A stretch of DNA of 51,867 nt, taken from Streptomyces roseoverticillatus. Its GTDB lineage: Bacteria; Actinomycetota; Actinomycetes; Streptomycetales; Streptomycetaceae. This document shows positions 41,417-50,191 of the stretch, in pieces; the stretch's first letter is position 1, and the number at the start of each line of letters is the position of its first letter. Under the pieces are notes generated by a model. The model made no database searches. It was not told the DNA's origin and worked only from the letters and a program-made list of their open reading frames with translations. The position numbers were made by a program, and so were the translations under genes. Where the stretch lies: positions 1-51,867 of the forward strand of contig NZ_JOFL01000036.1 in NCBI RefSeq assembly GCF_000719265.1, written 5' to 3'.

Positions 41417-42862
41417 GTGACTGCTCCCCACGCGTTCTGGCTGGCCGGCCGCGAGGCCACCGGCGAGGAGACCTTCGACGTCACGAACTCCTGGGACGGC
41501 CGTCTCGTCGGCACCGTGAGCGTGCCCACCGAGGCGCAGGTCGAGGAGGCCGTTGCCGCCGCGCACGCCGTACGAGAGGAGTTCGCGGCGACGCCCGCCC
41601 ACGTGCGGACCGCCGCCCTCGACCACGTCGCGAAGCGGCTCACCGAGCGCGCCGAGGAGATAGCCCAGCTCATCTCCGCCGAGAACGGCAAGCCCATCAA
41701 GTGGGCCCGCGGCGAGGTCGGCCGCGCCGTTTCGGTCTTCCGCTGGGCCGCCGAGGAGGCCCGCCGCTTCAACGCCGGCGACGCGCAGCGCCTGGACACC
41801 GACGCGGGCGGCACCGGCCGCCTGGCGCTCACGCGCCGCTTCCCGCGCGGCACCGTGCTGGGCATCGCGCCGTTCAACTTCCCGCTGAACCTGAGCGCCC
41901 ACAAGGTCGCCCCGGCGATCGCCGTCGGTGCGCCGATCATCCTCAAGCCGGCCCCGGCGACCCCGATCTCCTCCCTCGTGCTGGGCGAGATCCTGGCCGA
42001 GACGGACCTGCCGGCGGGCTCCTGGAGTGTGCTGCCGGTCCCGAACGACCGCATGCCCGCCCTCGTCCAGGACGAGCGGCTGCCGGTCATCTCCTTCACC
42101 GGCTCCGGCCCGGTGGGCTGGTCGATCCTCGACTCGGCCCCGCGCAAGCACGTCACCCTCGAACTCGGCGGCAACGGTGCGGCGGTCGTCCTCGCCGACT
42201 GGTCCTCCGAGGAGGACCTCGACTGGGCCGCGCAGCGCATCGCGACGTTCTCCAACTACCAGGGCGGCCAGTCCTGCATCTCGGTGCAGCGGGTCATCGC
42301 GGACGCCTCGCTGTACGAGCGCCTCGTGCCCAAGGTCGTCGCCGCCGTCGAGGCCCAGGTCACCGGTGACCCGTCGGACGCCGCGACGGACGTCGGCCCG
42401 CTGGTCAGCGAGGACGCCGCCAAGCGGGTGGAGTCCTGGGTGAACGAGGCTGTGGAGAACGGTGCCACTCTTCTCGCGGGCGGCAAGCGCGACGGTGCCA
42501 CCTACGCCCCGACCGTGCTTGCGGACGTGCCGGCAGACGTGACCATCGCCTGCGAGGAGGTTTTCGGCCCGGTCCTGACGATCACGAAGGCCGAGGGCGA
42601 GGAGGCCGCCTTCGCCGCGGTCAACGACTCTCCGTACGGCCTGCAGGCCGGCGTCTTCACGCACGACCTGCAGACCGCGTTCCGGGCGCACCGCGCGCTG
42701 GAGACCGGCGGCGTCATCATCGGCGACGTCCCGTCGTACCGCGCCGACCAAATGCCCTACGGCGGCGCCAAGCAGTCCGGCGTGGGGCGCGAGGGCGTGC
42801 GCTACGCGATGGACGACTACACCTACGAGCGGGTGCTCGTGCTGACGGGCCTGGCGCTCTGA
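41417..42862 (+). CDS. Aldehyde dehydrogenase, succinic-semialdehyde type
   Basis: A 481-residue aldehyde dehydrogenase. The catalytic Cys lies in YQGGQSCISVQRV, the Glu in LELGGNGAAVV, and the substrate end in MPYGGAKQSGVGREGVRYAM. It belongs to a lineage different from the two gamma-aminobutyraldehyde-type enzymes (FNFPLNLSAHKVAPAIAVGA rather than WNYPxxMA). Oxidation of succinic semialdehyde to succinate would complete GABA breakdown begun by gabT, which is my preferred role; broader aldehyde use is possible. The start is GTG 41417 with a weak GGAAGGG site. A strong terminator follows. Confidence 0.85.
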   Translation: MTAPHAFWLAGREATGEETFDVTNSWDGRLVGTVSVPTEAQVEEAVAAAHAVREEFAATPAHVRTAALDHVAKRLTERAEEIAQLISAENGKPIKWARGEVGRAVSVFRWAAEEARRFNAGDAQRLDTDAGGTGRLALTRRFPRGTVLGIAPFNFPLNLSAHKVAPAIAVGAPIILKPAPATPISSLVLGEILAETDLPAGSWSVLPVPNDRMPALVQDERLPVISFTGSGPVGWSILDSAPRKHVTLELGGNGAAVVLADWSSEEDLDWAAQRIATFSNYQGGQSCISVQRVIADASLYERLVPKVVAAVEAQVTGDPSDAATDVGPLVSEDAAKRVESWVNEAVENGATLLAGGKRDGATYAPTVLADVPADVTIACEEVFGPVLTITKAEGEEAAFAAVNDSPYGLQAGVFTHDLQTAFRAHRALETGGVIIGDVPSYRADQMPYGGAKQSGVGREGVRYAMDDYTYERVLVLTGLAL

Positions 42863-42895
42863 CAGAGCCCGCCTGCACGCAGCAGAGCCTCACCG

Positions 42896-42930
42896 GACGG
42901 CCGGGACGCGCATGGAGCGCCCCGGCCGTC
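42896..42930 (+). terminator. Terminator after the aldehyde dehydrogenase
   Basis: GACGGCCGGG (42896-42905) pairs with CCCGGCCGTC (42921-42930); inside it, after two unpaired bases, GCGC (42908-42911) pairs with GCGC (42917-42920) around ATGGA. Confidence 0.8.
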
Positions 42931-43066
42931 GGCGTTCCCGGCCACGGCTCCCCACTCCTGGCCCGATCCTTGCGGACCATGGCAGTCAGGCCACTCGTTG
43001 CCGTCCGTGATCTCCGTGAATCTTGGGGACACCGAACCGAACGGCACGACTGCAAGGAGCGCCATC

Positions 43067-44026
43067 ATGACCGCCACCCCTGCCCGCATGCACGCCATCC
43101 GCCAGGAGACCGCAGGCGGCCCCGAGGTGCTGCAACTGGTCGAGACCGACCGCCCCGTGCCGGGCCCGACCGAGATCCTGGTGCGGGTACGGGCCGCAGG
43201 GGTCAACCCGGTCGACTGGAAGACCCGGGCACGCGGCTACTACTACTCGGGCCACGTCCCGCCGTTCGGTCTCGGCTTCGACGTCTCGGGTGTGGTCGAG
43301 GCGGTCGGCGACGGCGTGACCCTTTACGCTCCGGGTGACGAGGTCTACGGCATGCCGCGCTTCCCGCACCCGGCGGGCGCGTACGCCGAGTACGTCGCCG
43401 CACCCTCCCGGCACTTCGCCCCCAAGCCCCAGGGCCTCGACCACGTGCAGGCCGCAGCCCTGCCCCTCGCCGCCCTCACCGCGTGGCAGGCCGTCGTCGA
43501 CACCGCCCGGGTCGCCGAGGGCCGGCGTGTCCTCATCCACGCGGCAGCGGGCGGCGTCGGCCATCTGGCCGTGCAGATCGCCAAGGCCCGGGGCGCGTAC
43601 GTCATCGGCACGGCCAGCGCCGCCAAGCACGACTTCCTGCGCAGCCTCGGCGCCGACGAACTCATCGACTACCGCGAGCTGGACTTCGCCGAGGAGCTGG
43701 AGAACCTCGACGTCGTCGTGGAGTCCATCAGCGGTGACTACCCGGCCCGTTCCCTGCGCACCCTGCGCCCCGGCGGCACCCTCGTCTCGCTGCTCCCCCT
43801 GGAGGAGCCGGTCCTGGCCGAGGCCCGCGAACGCGGCATCCGCGCCGTGCGCATGATGGTCGAGCCCGACCTCGCGGGCCTGCAGGGCATCAGCGAGCTC
43901 GTCGAGTCCGGGCGGCTCCGCACGGAGATCGCCGCCGTCCTGCCCCTCGCCGAGGCGGCCAAGGCGCACGAGCTGGGGGAGACGGGCCGCACCTCCGGGA
44001 AGATCGTGCTGACTGTCGGCGACTGA
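43067..44026 (+). CDS. NADP-dependent oxidoreductase of the MDR (quinone oxidoreductase) family
   Basis: A 319-residue member of the zinc-lacking medium-chain dehydrogenase/reductase group. The N-terminal GroES-like domain includes ILVRVRAAGVNPVDWKTRAR, and the nucleotide-binding domain has HAAAGGVGHLAVQIAKARGA (the AxxGGVG motif) near residue 155. There are no zinc-ligand cysteines. The substrate may be a quinone or an alpha,beta-unsaturated carbonyl. ATG 43067 is fixed by AAGGAGC at 43053-43059. It appears to be transcribed alone, between the terminator at 42896 and a repeat array. Confidence 0.9.
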   Translation: MTATPARMHAIRQETAGGPEVLQLVETDRPVPGPTEILVRVRAAGVNPVDWKTRARGYYYSGHVPPFGLGFDVSGVVEAVGDGVTLYAPGDEVYGMPRFPHPAGAYAEYVAAPSRHFAPKPQGLDHVQAAALPLAALTAWQAVVDTARVAEGRRVLIHAAAGGVGHLAVQIAKARGAYVIGTASAAKHDFLRSLGADELIDYRELDFAEELENLDVVVESISGDYPARSLRTLRPGGTLVSLLPLEEPVLAEARERGIRAVRMMVEPDLAGLQGISELVESGRLRTEIAAVLPLAEAAKAHELGETGRTSGKIVLTVGD

Positions 44027-44052
44027 CCGTGGCATGTCCGCTGGCGTTGCCC

Positions 44053-44194
44053 GCCTCATGCGGCGAGCCTCGCGGCCTCATGCGGCAGGGGGCGTGGCCT
44101 CATCGCCAGCACGGCGCGCCGGGCGGCCCCATGCCGGCTCCGGTCCGCCCCATGCCGCGGCATGGGGCGCCTCCGTGCCGCCGCCTCATGCTGG
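44053..44194 (+). repeat. Dispersed repeat array after the MDR oxidoreductase
   Basis: Units begin at 44053 and 44075 (both exact GCCTCATGCGGC), 44097 (GCCTCATCGCCA), 44126 (GCCCCATGCCGG), 44147 (GCCCCATGCCGC), 44169 (GCCTCCGTGCCG) and 44183 (GCCTCATGCTGG). Spacings are 22, 22, 29, 21, 22 and 14. The array begins 27 bases after the stop codon. The rest of 44027-44484 shows no gene. Confidence 0.8.
44146..44169 (+). terminator. Perfect 24-bp palindrome within the repeat array
   Basis: CGCCCCATGCCG (44146-44157) is followed directly by its reverse complement CGGCATGGGGCG (44158-44169). It contains the core GCCCCATGCCGC and its mirror copy, and as RNA would fold into a stem of about 10 bp with a small loop. 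Confidence 0.6.
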
Positions 44195-44484
44195 CGCTCC
44201 GTCGTCCCGCACCCGCACAGTGCGCCCCGCAGCCCCGTGACGGAGCACGGAGCGCACTGCGTTCCCCCGTGGTTCCCCCGTACCGCCGGCCCGTCCCCCG
44301 TGACCACTGCCGGGCCGACCTCACCGACGGTACGGACCACCTGCGAGCCGGTCGTCCTGTAACGGGTGGAATTCCGCCCTCAACCCGCGCAGCAGCCGCT
44401 CGGCGGTCTCCAACCACCGCGGTAGGCGGGACAGCCTCCGTCTGACCGATGCCGAGCCGCCCTCAGGATGGCTACGCTGCGGCG

Positions 44485-45747
44485 ATGCGGACCATGCGGG
44501 CGCTACGAGGGCAGGTTGCGGGCCGGCCGAGGGCGGCGCTGGACGTGCCGCTGGCGGCGGGGTTCACCGTCGTAGCGCTGCTGCTCGCCGGCGAGCGCCC
44601 GCCGGAAGGCTGGTACTGGGACCGGCCCGACGCCCTCGGCTACACGCTGATCTGCGTCATCAACCTCCTCCTCGCCGCCCGCCGCAGCGCCCCCGTGGCG
44701 GTTTTCGCCGGTGCCGCAGCCCTGTGGCTGTGGTACATCGCCGCGGGGTTCTGGCCGGTCGTCAACAGCGCGGCTCTGATGCTGGCGCTCTACACGGTCG
44801 CGTCCATGCGCCGCACGGCCCATGCCGCGGCCTGCGGAGTCGCATTCGCCATGGTGTGGGTGGCGGGGGCGCTGTTCTCCGGCAGCAACGCCCCGACGAC
44901 TGCCGTCGCCCAGGCCCTCGTCGTGCCGTTCATCATGTGGAAGTTCGGCGACAACGCCCGCAAGCTGGGGGCCCGCAACCGCACCCTGTCCGAGCTGACC
45001 GAGCAGCTGCGGCGCGAGCGCGAGGAGAACGCCCGCCACGCCGTTGCCGAGGAACGCGTCCGCATCGCCCGCGAACTGCACGACGTGGTCGCCCACCACA
45101 TGTCGGTGATCTCCGTCCAGGCGGGGCTCGCCCATTACGTCTTCACCGCCGATCCCGGCACCGCCCATGGGGCACTCGGCACCATCTCGGCCGCCAGCGG
45201 CGAGGCGCTGGAGGAACTGCGCCGGCTCCTGGCCGTGCTGCGCGTCGGGCCGGAGGGCGCCGGGGAGAGCGTCGACGAGGAAGGCCCCTACCAGCCCACG
45301 CCCGGACTGGACCGGCTCCAGGACATGGCTGCGCGCGTACGGGCGGCAGGCGTGGAAGTGGCGCTGCAGATCGTGGGGGAGCGGCGCCCGCTCGCACAGG
45401 GACCGGACCTGTGCGCATACCGCGTCGTCCAGGAAGCACTGACCAACGTCATCAAGCACGCCCGCCCCGCGCGGGCCACGGTCCACGTCGCGTTCCTGCC
45501 GCACCAGCTGTCGGTCCGGGTCACCGACGACGGGCGGCGAAACGTTCCGGCCATCCCGGTGCCGCCGGGCGGACACGGGTTGATCGGCATGCGCGAGCGC
45601 GCCAGGATCTACGGGGGAACCCTGGCCGCAGGACCGCGGGACGCGGGCGGGTTCGAGGTCCGGCTCACCCTTCCCCTGCAGCCGGCGGTGCGTGGGAGAG
45701 AGACGGCGGGGAATGACGGGGAAGGTGGGCGGGACGCAGGCGCCTGA
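44485..45747 (+). CDS. Two-component sensor histidine kinase (HisKA_3, NarL-type partner)
   Basis: A kinase of about 420 residues. Four or five transmembrane helices fill residues 20-150 with little extracellular sequence, so it probably senses a membrane or intracellular signal. A coiled linker (LTEQLRREREENARHAVAEE) leads to the phosphoacceptor region ERVRIARELHDVVAHHMSVI (His199). The ATPase domain has the N-box YRVVQEALTNVIKHA and the glycine-rich GHGLIGMRERARIYGG. The start is ATG 44485, with TACGCT just upstream suggesting a leaderless transcript; ATG 44449 is in frame. It overlaps the response regulator by 35 bases. Confidence 0.92.
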   Translation: MRTMRALRGQVAGRPRAALDVPLAAGFTVVALLLAGERPPEGWYWDRPDALGYTLICVINLLLAARRSAPVAVFAGAAALWLWYIAAGFWPVVNSAALMLALYTVASMRRTAHAAACGVAFAMVWVAGALFSGSNAPTTAVAQALVVPFIMWKFGDNARKLGARNRTLSELTEQLRREREENARHAVAEERVRIARELHDVVAHHMSVISVQAGLAHYVFTADPGTAHGALGTISAASGEALEELRRLLAVLRVGPEGAGESVDEEGPYQPTPGLDRLQDMAARVRAAGVEVALQIVGERRPLAQGPDLCAYRVVQEALTNVIKHARPARATVHVAFLPHQLSVRVTDDGRRNVPAIPVPPGGHGLIGMRERARIYGGTLAAGPRDAGGFEVRLTLPLQPAVRGRETAGNDGEGGRDAGA

Positions 45748-46438
45748 GGCGGGCGGCACAGGGGACATACGCGTCCTCGTCGTGGACGACCAGATCCTCA
45801 TCCGTGCCGGTGTCGCCGCGCTGCTGCGCGCTGCGCCCGGCATGGAGGTCGTCGCCGAGGCCTCCGGCGGCGAAGAGGCCGTGGCGCTCGCCGCCGAGCA
45901 CCGGCCCGACGTGATCCTCATGGACATCCGGATGCCCGACCTCAGCGGCATCACCGCCATGGAACGGATCCTGTGCGACGCGCCATCCCCCGCGCCCCGT
46001 GTCCTGGTGCTGACCACCTTCGACCTCGACGAGTACGTGTACGCGGCCCTGCGCGCCGGCGCCGCCGGCTTCCTGCTCAAGGACGCGGGCCCGCAGCGGC
46101 TTCTGGCCGCCGTCACGGCGGTCGCCGGGGGCGACACGCTCTTCGCCCCCAGCGTCACCCGCCGCCTCGTCGAGGCTTTCACCCGGCGGGCGGAAGCGAG
46201 CGCCTCCACCCCGCCCGGAACCACCCTCGACGCGCTCACCGGCCGCGAGCTCGAGGTACTGCGGCACACCGCACGAGGCCTGTCCAACGCGGAGATCGCC
46301 GCCGAACTCGTGATCAGCGAGGCCACCGTCAAGACGCACCTGAACCGCGCCATGGCCAAGCTCGGCCTGTGCAGCCGCGCACAAGCGGTGGTCGTCGCCT
46401 ACGAGAACGGCCTCGTCATCCCCGGCACGGGAAACTGA
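45713..46438 (+). CDS. LuxR/NarL-family response regulator
   Basis: A 241-residue DNA-binding response regulator. The receiver domain (about residues 20-140) has the acidic pair in VLVVDDQ, the phosphorylation site in DVILMDIRMPD (Asp71), the Thr of LVLTTFDLDEYV and the Lys of FLLKDAGP. The C-terminal LuxR helix-turn-helix spans about 175-230 (LTGRELEVLRHTARGLSNAE, then VISEATVKTHLNRAMAKLGL). ATG 45713 is within the kinase gene, so the pair is translationally coupled. No adjacent transporter or target gene shows what is controlled. Confidence 0.93.
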   Translation: MTGKVGGTQAPEAGGTGDIRVLVVDDQILIRAGVAALLRAAPGMEVVAEASGGEEAVALAAEHRPDVILMDIRMPDLSGITAMERILCDAPSPAPRVLVLTTFDLDEYVYAALRAGAAGFLLKDAGPQRLLAAVTAVAGGDTLFAPSVTRRLVEAFTRRAEASASTPPGTTLDALTGRELEVLRHTARGLSNAEIAAELVISEATVKTHLNRAMAKLGLCSRAQAVVVAYENGLVIPGTGN

Positions 46439-46443
46439 ACGGT

Positions 46444-46472
46444 CCCAGGCCCCAGGCCCCAGGCCCCAGGCC
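46444..46472. repeat. Tandem 7-bp repeat CCCAGGC
   Basis: CCCAGGC is repeated four times in a row directly after the response regulator stop, and a related CCCAGGCCCCAGGCGCAGG follows at about 46512. It is a simple tandem repeat with no coding content. Confidence 0.7.
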
Positions 46473-46554
46473 GCTCCAGACCCCAAGGTCACGCCCTGCC
46501 TCTGGCGCGTGCCCAGGCCCCAGGCGCAGGCCCCACACCCAGACACCCGAGCCC

Positions 46555-46660
46555 GCCTCATGCCTATCTACGCCGTGGTGGCCGCGGCCTCATGCTCCAG
46601 CAGTCCGGTGCCCGGGCGCCGGCCCCATGCCCCGCCTCATGCGGCAAGGCCCCTTGCCCC
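46555..46660 (+). repeat. Dispersed repeat cluster before the acyl-CoA dehydrogenase
   Basis: Cores at 46555 (GCCTCATGCCTA), 46587 (GCCTCATGCTCC), 46622 (GCCCCATGCCCC), 46634 (exact GCCTCATGCGGC) and 46649 (GCCCCTTGCCCC). Spacing is irregular here. The interval 46439-46785 otherwise holds a 7-bp tandem repeat and the operator-like palindrome at 46736. Confidence 0.7.
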
Positions 46661-46735
46661 GGCCGCCCCCGGACCGGATCGTTGCGCGAGGTCTGGTAGA
46701 TGCCGGGAGGATCGGGTACATACGGTCCAGTAGTA

Positions 46736-46754
46736 CCGGTCGGTAGCCGACCGG
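46736..46754 (+). promoter_or_regulatory. Operator-like palindrome before the acyl-CoA dehydrogenase
   Basis: CCGGTCGG (46736-46743) and CCGACCGG (46747-46754) form a perfect 8-bp inverted repeat around TAG, 32 bases before the start codon. Size and symmetry suit a TetR-type repressor of fatty acid degradation. Confidence 0.55.
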
Positions 46755-46785
46755 GACGGCCCCGACTGAAGCGGCGAGGTGCCTC

Positions 46786-48720
46786 ATGACCGCACCATCC
46801 GTACGACCGGTCTCCGAGCGCGAAGCACGCCAGGTCGCCGAAGCGGCCCGGGAGCAGGACTGGAAGAAGCCCAGTTTCGCCAAGGAACTCTTCCTCGGCC
46901 GGTTCCGCCTCGATCTGATCCACCCGCACCCGACCCCCGCCCTGGAGGACGTACGGCGCGGCGAGGAGTTCCTCTCCAAGCTCCGCGACTTCTGCGAGAC
47001 CCGCATCGACCCCGCCCGCATCGAGCGGGAGGCGAGGATCCCGGACGAGACGGTGAACGGGCTCAAGGAGCTCGGCGCCCTCGGCATGAAGATCGACACC
47101 AAGTACGGGGGCCTGGGGCTCACCTCGGTCTACTACAACAAGGCCCTCGCCGTCGTCGGCTCCGTCAGCCCCGCCGTCGGCGCGCTGCTCTCCGCCCACC
47201 AGTCCATCGGTGTCCCGCAGCCGCTCAAGCTCTTCGGCACACAGCAGCAGAAGGAGACCTTCCTGCCGCGCTGTGCCCGCACCGACATCTCGGCGTTCCT
47301 GCTCACCGAGCCCGATGTCGGCTCCGACCCGGCGCGCCTCGCGACCTCCGCGGTTCCCGACGGCGACGACTACGTCCTTGACGGGGTCAAGCTCTGGACG
47401 ACCAACGGCGTCGTCGCCGACCTGCTGGTCGTCATGGCGCGGGTGCCCAGGAGCGAGGGCCACAAGGGCGGCATCACGGCCTTCGTGGTGGAGGCCACGG
47501 CCGATGGCGTCACCGTCGAGCAGCGCAACGCCTTCATGGGCCTGCGCGGCATCGAGAACGGTGTCACGCGCCTCCACCAGGTGCGCGTCCCCGCCGCCAA
47601 CCGCATCGGCCCCGAGGGTTCCGGCCTCAAGATCGCCCTGACGACGCTCAACACCGGCCGGCTGTCCATCCCCGCCATGTGCGTCGCCGGCGGCAAGTGG
47701 GCGCTGAAGATCGCCCGCGAGTGGTCCACGGCACGCGAGCAGTGGGGCAAGCCCATCGCCCGGCACGAGGCGGTCGGCTCGAAGATCTCCTTCATCGCCG
47801 CGACGACCTTCGCCCTGGAGGCCGTCCTCGATCTGTCGGGCCAGATGGCCGACGAGGACCGCAACGACATCCGCATCGAGGCCGCGCTCGCCAAGCTGTA
47901 CGCCAGCGAGATGGCCTGGCTGATGACCGACGAGCTCGTGCAGATCCGCGGCGGACGGGGCTACGAGAGCGCCGCCTCACTCGCCGCACGGGGCGAGCGC
48001 GCGGTGCCCGCCGAGCAGATGCTGCGCGACGCCCGCATCAACCGCATCTTCGAGGGCTCCACGGAGATCATGCACCTGCTGATCGCCCGTGAGGCCGTGG
48101 ACGCCCACCTCTCCGTCGCGGGCGACCTCATCGACCCCGAGAAGTCCCTGGGCGACAAGGCCCGCGCAGGCGCCCGCGCAGGGGGCTTCTACGCCCGCTG
48201 GCTGCCCAAGCTGGTCACCGGCCCCGGGCAGCTCCCGCGCACGTACGCCGAGTTCCACCCCGCGGGCCATCGCGACCTCGCCACCCACCTGCGCTACGTC
48301 GAGCGGTCGTCGCGCAAACTCGCGCGCTCCACCTTCTACGCCATGTCGCGCTGGCAGGGGCGCATGGAGACCAAGCAGGGCTTCCTGGGCCGCATCGTCG
48401 ACATCGGCGCGGAGCTCTTCGCGATGAGCGCGGCATGCGTGCGCGCGGAGCGACTGCGTGCCGAGGGCGAGCACGGGGCGGAAGCGTACGAGCTCGCCGA
48501 CGCCTTCTGCCGGCAGGCCAGGATCCGCATCGAGGAGCTCTTCGGGCGGCTGTGGACCAACACCGACGATCTCGACCGCAAGGTCGTCTCCGGCGTGATG
48601 TCCGGGGCGTACGAGTGGCTCGAGGCCGGCATCCTCGACCCCAGCGGCGACGGCCCCTGGATCGCGGACGCCACCCCCGGCCCCGCCAAGACGGACAACG
48701 TTCACCGCCCCATCCACTGA
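46786..48720 (+). CDS. Acyl-CoA dehydrogenase
   Basis: FAD-dependent enzyme of fatty acid beta-oxidation, 644 residues, longer than the usual 380-400 because of a C-terminal extension like that of long-chain and VLCAD-type enzymes. Recognisable parts are [75 protein letters not shown] and the [20 protein letters not shown] segment near residue 415. The start ATG 46786 lies inside a copy of the dispersed repeat (GCCTCATGACCG) and has GAGGTG five bases upstream. It is probably controlled through the palindrome at 46736. A repeat array and then dxr follow. Confidence 0.93.
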   Translation: MTAPSVRPVSEREARQVAEAAREQDWKKPSFAKELFLGRFRLDLIHPHPTPALEDVRRGEEFLSKLRDFCETRIDPARIEREARIPDETVNGLKELGALGMKIDTKYGGLGLTSVYYNKALAVVGSVSPAVGALLSAHQSIGVPQPLKLFGTQQQKETFLPRCARTDISAFLLTEPDVGSDPARLATSAVPDGDDYVLDGVKLWTTNGVVADLLVVMARVPRSEGHKGGITAFVVEATADGVTVEQRNAFMGLRGIENGVTRLHQVRVPAANRIGPEGSGLKIALTTLNTGRLSIPAMCVAGGKWALKIAREWSTAREQWGKPIARHEAVGSKISFIAATTFALEAVLDLSGQMADEDRNDIRIEAALAKLYASEMAWLMTDELVQIRGGRGYESAASLAARGERAVPAEQMLRDARINRIFEGSTEIMHLLIAREAVDAHLSVAGDLIDPEKSLGDKARAGARAGGFYARWLPKLVTGPGQLPRTYAEFHPAGHRDLATHLRYVERSSRKLARSTFYAMSRWQGRMETKQGFLGRIVDIGAELFAMSAACVRAERLRAEGEHGAEAYELADAFCRQARIRIEELFGRLWTNTDDLDRKVVSGVMSGAYEWLEAGILDPSGDGPWIADATPGPAKTDNVHRPIH

Positions 48721-48728
48721 CCCCCGCC

Positions 48729-48843
48729 GCCCCATGCGGGCGCCCTCGCGCCCCATGCGGCGCCGCTCCGCCTCATGCGGCTGCTCCACCGCCCCATGCG
48801 GCAGCATCATCGCCCCGTGCGGGCGCGCCCCGCCTCATGCGGA
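48729..48843 (+). repeat. Regular six-unit 20-21-bp array of the dispersed repeat
   Basis: Units begin at 48729, 48750, 48770, 48791, 48812 and 48832, with spacings 21, 20, 21, 21 and 20. Cores are GCCCCATGCGGG, GCCCCATGCGGC, GCCTCATGCGGC, GCCCCATGCGGC, GCCCCGTGCGGG and GCCTCATGCGGA; the 8-9 bases between them vary. It fills the gap between the acyl-CoA dehydrogenase stop and the terminator before dxr. Confidence 0.88.
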
Positions 48844-48851
48844 TGTCACCC

Positions 48852-48890
48852 CACGGAGGGCGGACGGGGGCTCCCTGTCCGCCCTCCGTG
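48852..48890 (+). terminator. Strong hairpin just upstream of dxr
   Basis: CACGGAGGGCGGAC (48852-48865) pairs perfectly with GTCCGCCCTCCGTG (48877-48890) around an 11-base loop. It ends two bases before the likely dxr ribosome binding site and 14 bases before its start codon, so it either ends the upstream transcript or is part of the dxr leader. Confidence 0.8.
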
Positions 48891-48904
48891 CGGAAGAGGC
48901 AACA

Positions 48905-50191
48905 ATGGAGCCCATGACGGACTCCCTCGCTGACCCGCACCTGCGCTACTCCGCCCCCACCGCCGCGGGCGGACCGCGCGAGATCGTGATCCTCGGTTCG
49001 ACCGGCTCGATCGGCACCCAGGCCATCGACCTCGTGCTCCGCAACCCCGACCGGTTCCGGGTGACCGGCCTGTCGGCCGCCGGCGGCCGCGTAGGGCTCC
49101 TCGCCGAGCAGGCGCGGCAGCTGAGGGTGCGCACCGTCGCCGTCGCCCGTACCGACGCCGTGCCCGCGCTGCGCGAGGCGCTGGCGGCGCAGTACGGGGC
49201 GGAGCCGCAGCCCGAGATCCTCGCGGGGCCTGAGGCGGCCGCCGAGCTGGCCCGCAGCGAGTGCCACACCGTTCTGAACGGCATCACCGGTTCGATCGGC
49301 CTGGCGCCGACCCTGGCGGCCCTGGAGGCCGGCCGGACGCTCGCACTGGCCAACAAGGAGTCGCTCATCGTCGGCGGCCCCCTGGTCAAGGCCCTCGCCA
49401 AGCCCGGACAGATCATTCCCGTGGACTCCGAGCACGCCGCGCTCTTCCAGGCGCTGCTGGGCGGCACGCGCGCCGAGGTCCGCAAGCTGGTCGTCACGGC
49501 CTCGGGCGGGCCCTTCAGGGGCCGTACGAAAGCCGAGCTGGCCTCCGTGACCCCCCAGGACGCGCTCGCCCACCCCACCTGGTCCATGGGGCCGGTGATC
49601 ACGATCAACTCCGCCACTCTCGTCAACAAGGGCCTCGAGGTCATCGAGGCGCACCTGCTGTACGACATCCCCTTCGACCGCATCGAGGTCGTCGTCCACC
49701 CGCAGTCCTACGTCCACTCGATGGTGGAGTTCACCGACGGCTCCACGCTGGCCCAGGCGACCCCGCCCGACATGCGCGGCCCCATCGCCATCGGCCTCGG
49801 CTGGCCGGAGCGGATTCCGGACGCGGCTCCCGCCTTCGACTGGTCCACGGCCTCCACCTGGGAGTTCTTCCCCCTCGACGACGAGGCCTTCCCGTCCGTG
49901 GGGCTCGCCCGGCACGTCGGCGGGCTGGGCGGCACGGCGCCCGCCGTCTTCAACGCCGCCAACGAGGAGTGCGTCGACGCCTTCCTCGCCGGCGGGCTGC
50001 CGTTCAACGGGATTGTCGATACGGTCGCGGAGGTGGTGGCGGAACACGGCACGCCCACCACGGGAACCCGTCTCACCGTCGCGGACGTCTTGGAAGCGGA
50101 GGCCTGGGCACGCGCCCGGGCCCGTGAACTGGCAGCGCGGACGGCCCCGGCGGCCCGTACCGCGAAGGCGACCTCGGAGGCCCGCGCATGA
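48905..50191 (+). CDS. dxr: 1-deoxy-D-xylulose-5-phosphate reductoisomerase
   Basis: Second enzyme of the MEP isoprenoid pathway; makes 2-C-methyl-D-erythritol 4-phosphate using NADPH. The 428-residue protein has the NADPH motif [19 protein letters not shown], the [11 protein letters not shown] and [14 protein letters not shown] segments with the metal-binding Asp and Glu, and the active-site loop region [14 protein letters not shown] and [23 protein letters not shown] 48905 follows GAAGAGG; ATG 48914 is also possible. The frame is open back to 48734, but that stretch is repeat array and terminator. The stop overlaps the M50 protease start (ATGA). Confidence 0.96.
   Translation: MEPMTDSLADPHLRYSAPTAAGGPREIVILGSTGSIGTQAIDLVLRNPDRFRVTGLSAAGGRVGLLAEQARQLRVRTVAVARTDAVPALREALAAQYGAEPQPEILAGPEAAAELARSECHTVLNGITGSIGLAPTLAALEAGRTLALANKESLIVGGPLVKALAKPGQIIPVDSEHAALFQALLGGTRAEVRKLVVTASGGPFRGRTKAELASVTPQDALAHPTWSMGPVITINSATLVNKGLEVIEAHLLYDIPFDRIEVVVHPQSYVHSMVEFTDGSTLAQATPPDMRGPIAIGLGWPERIPDAAPAFDWSTASTWEFFPLDDEAFPSVGLARHVGGLGGTAPAVFNAANEECVDAFLAGGLPFNGIVDTVAEVVAEHGTPTTGTRLTVADVLEAEAWARARARELAARTAPAARTAKATSEARA

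Noticed and set aside
48734..48904. In-frame N-terminal extension of dxr
   Set aside because: The stretch consists of repeat units and a terminator hairpin, its translation is unlike Dxr, and a ribosome binding site is present before 48905.
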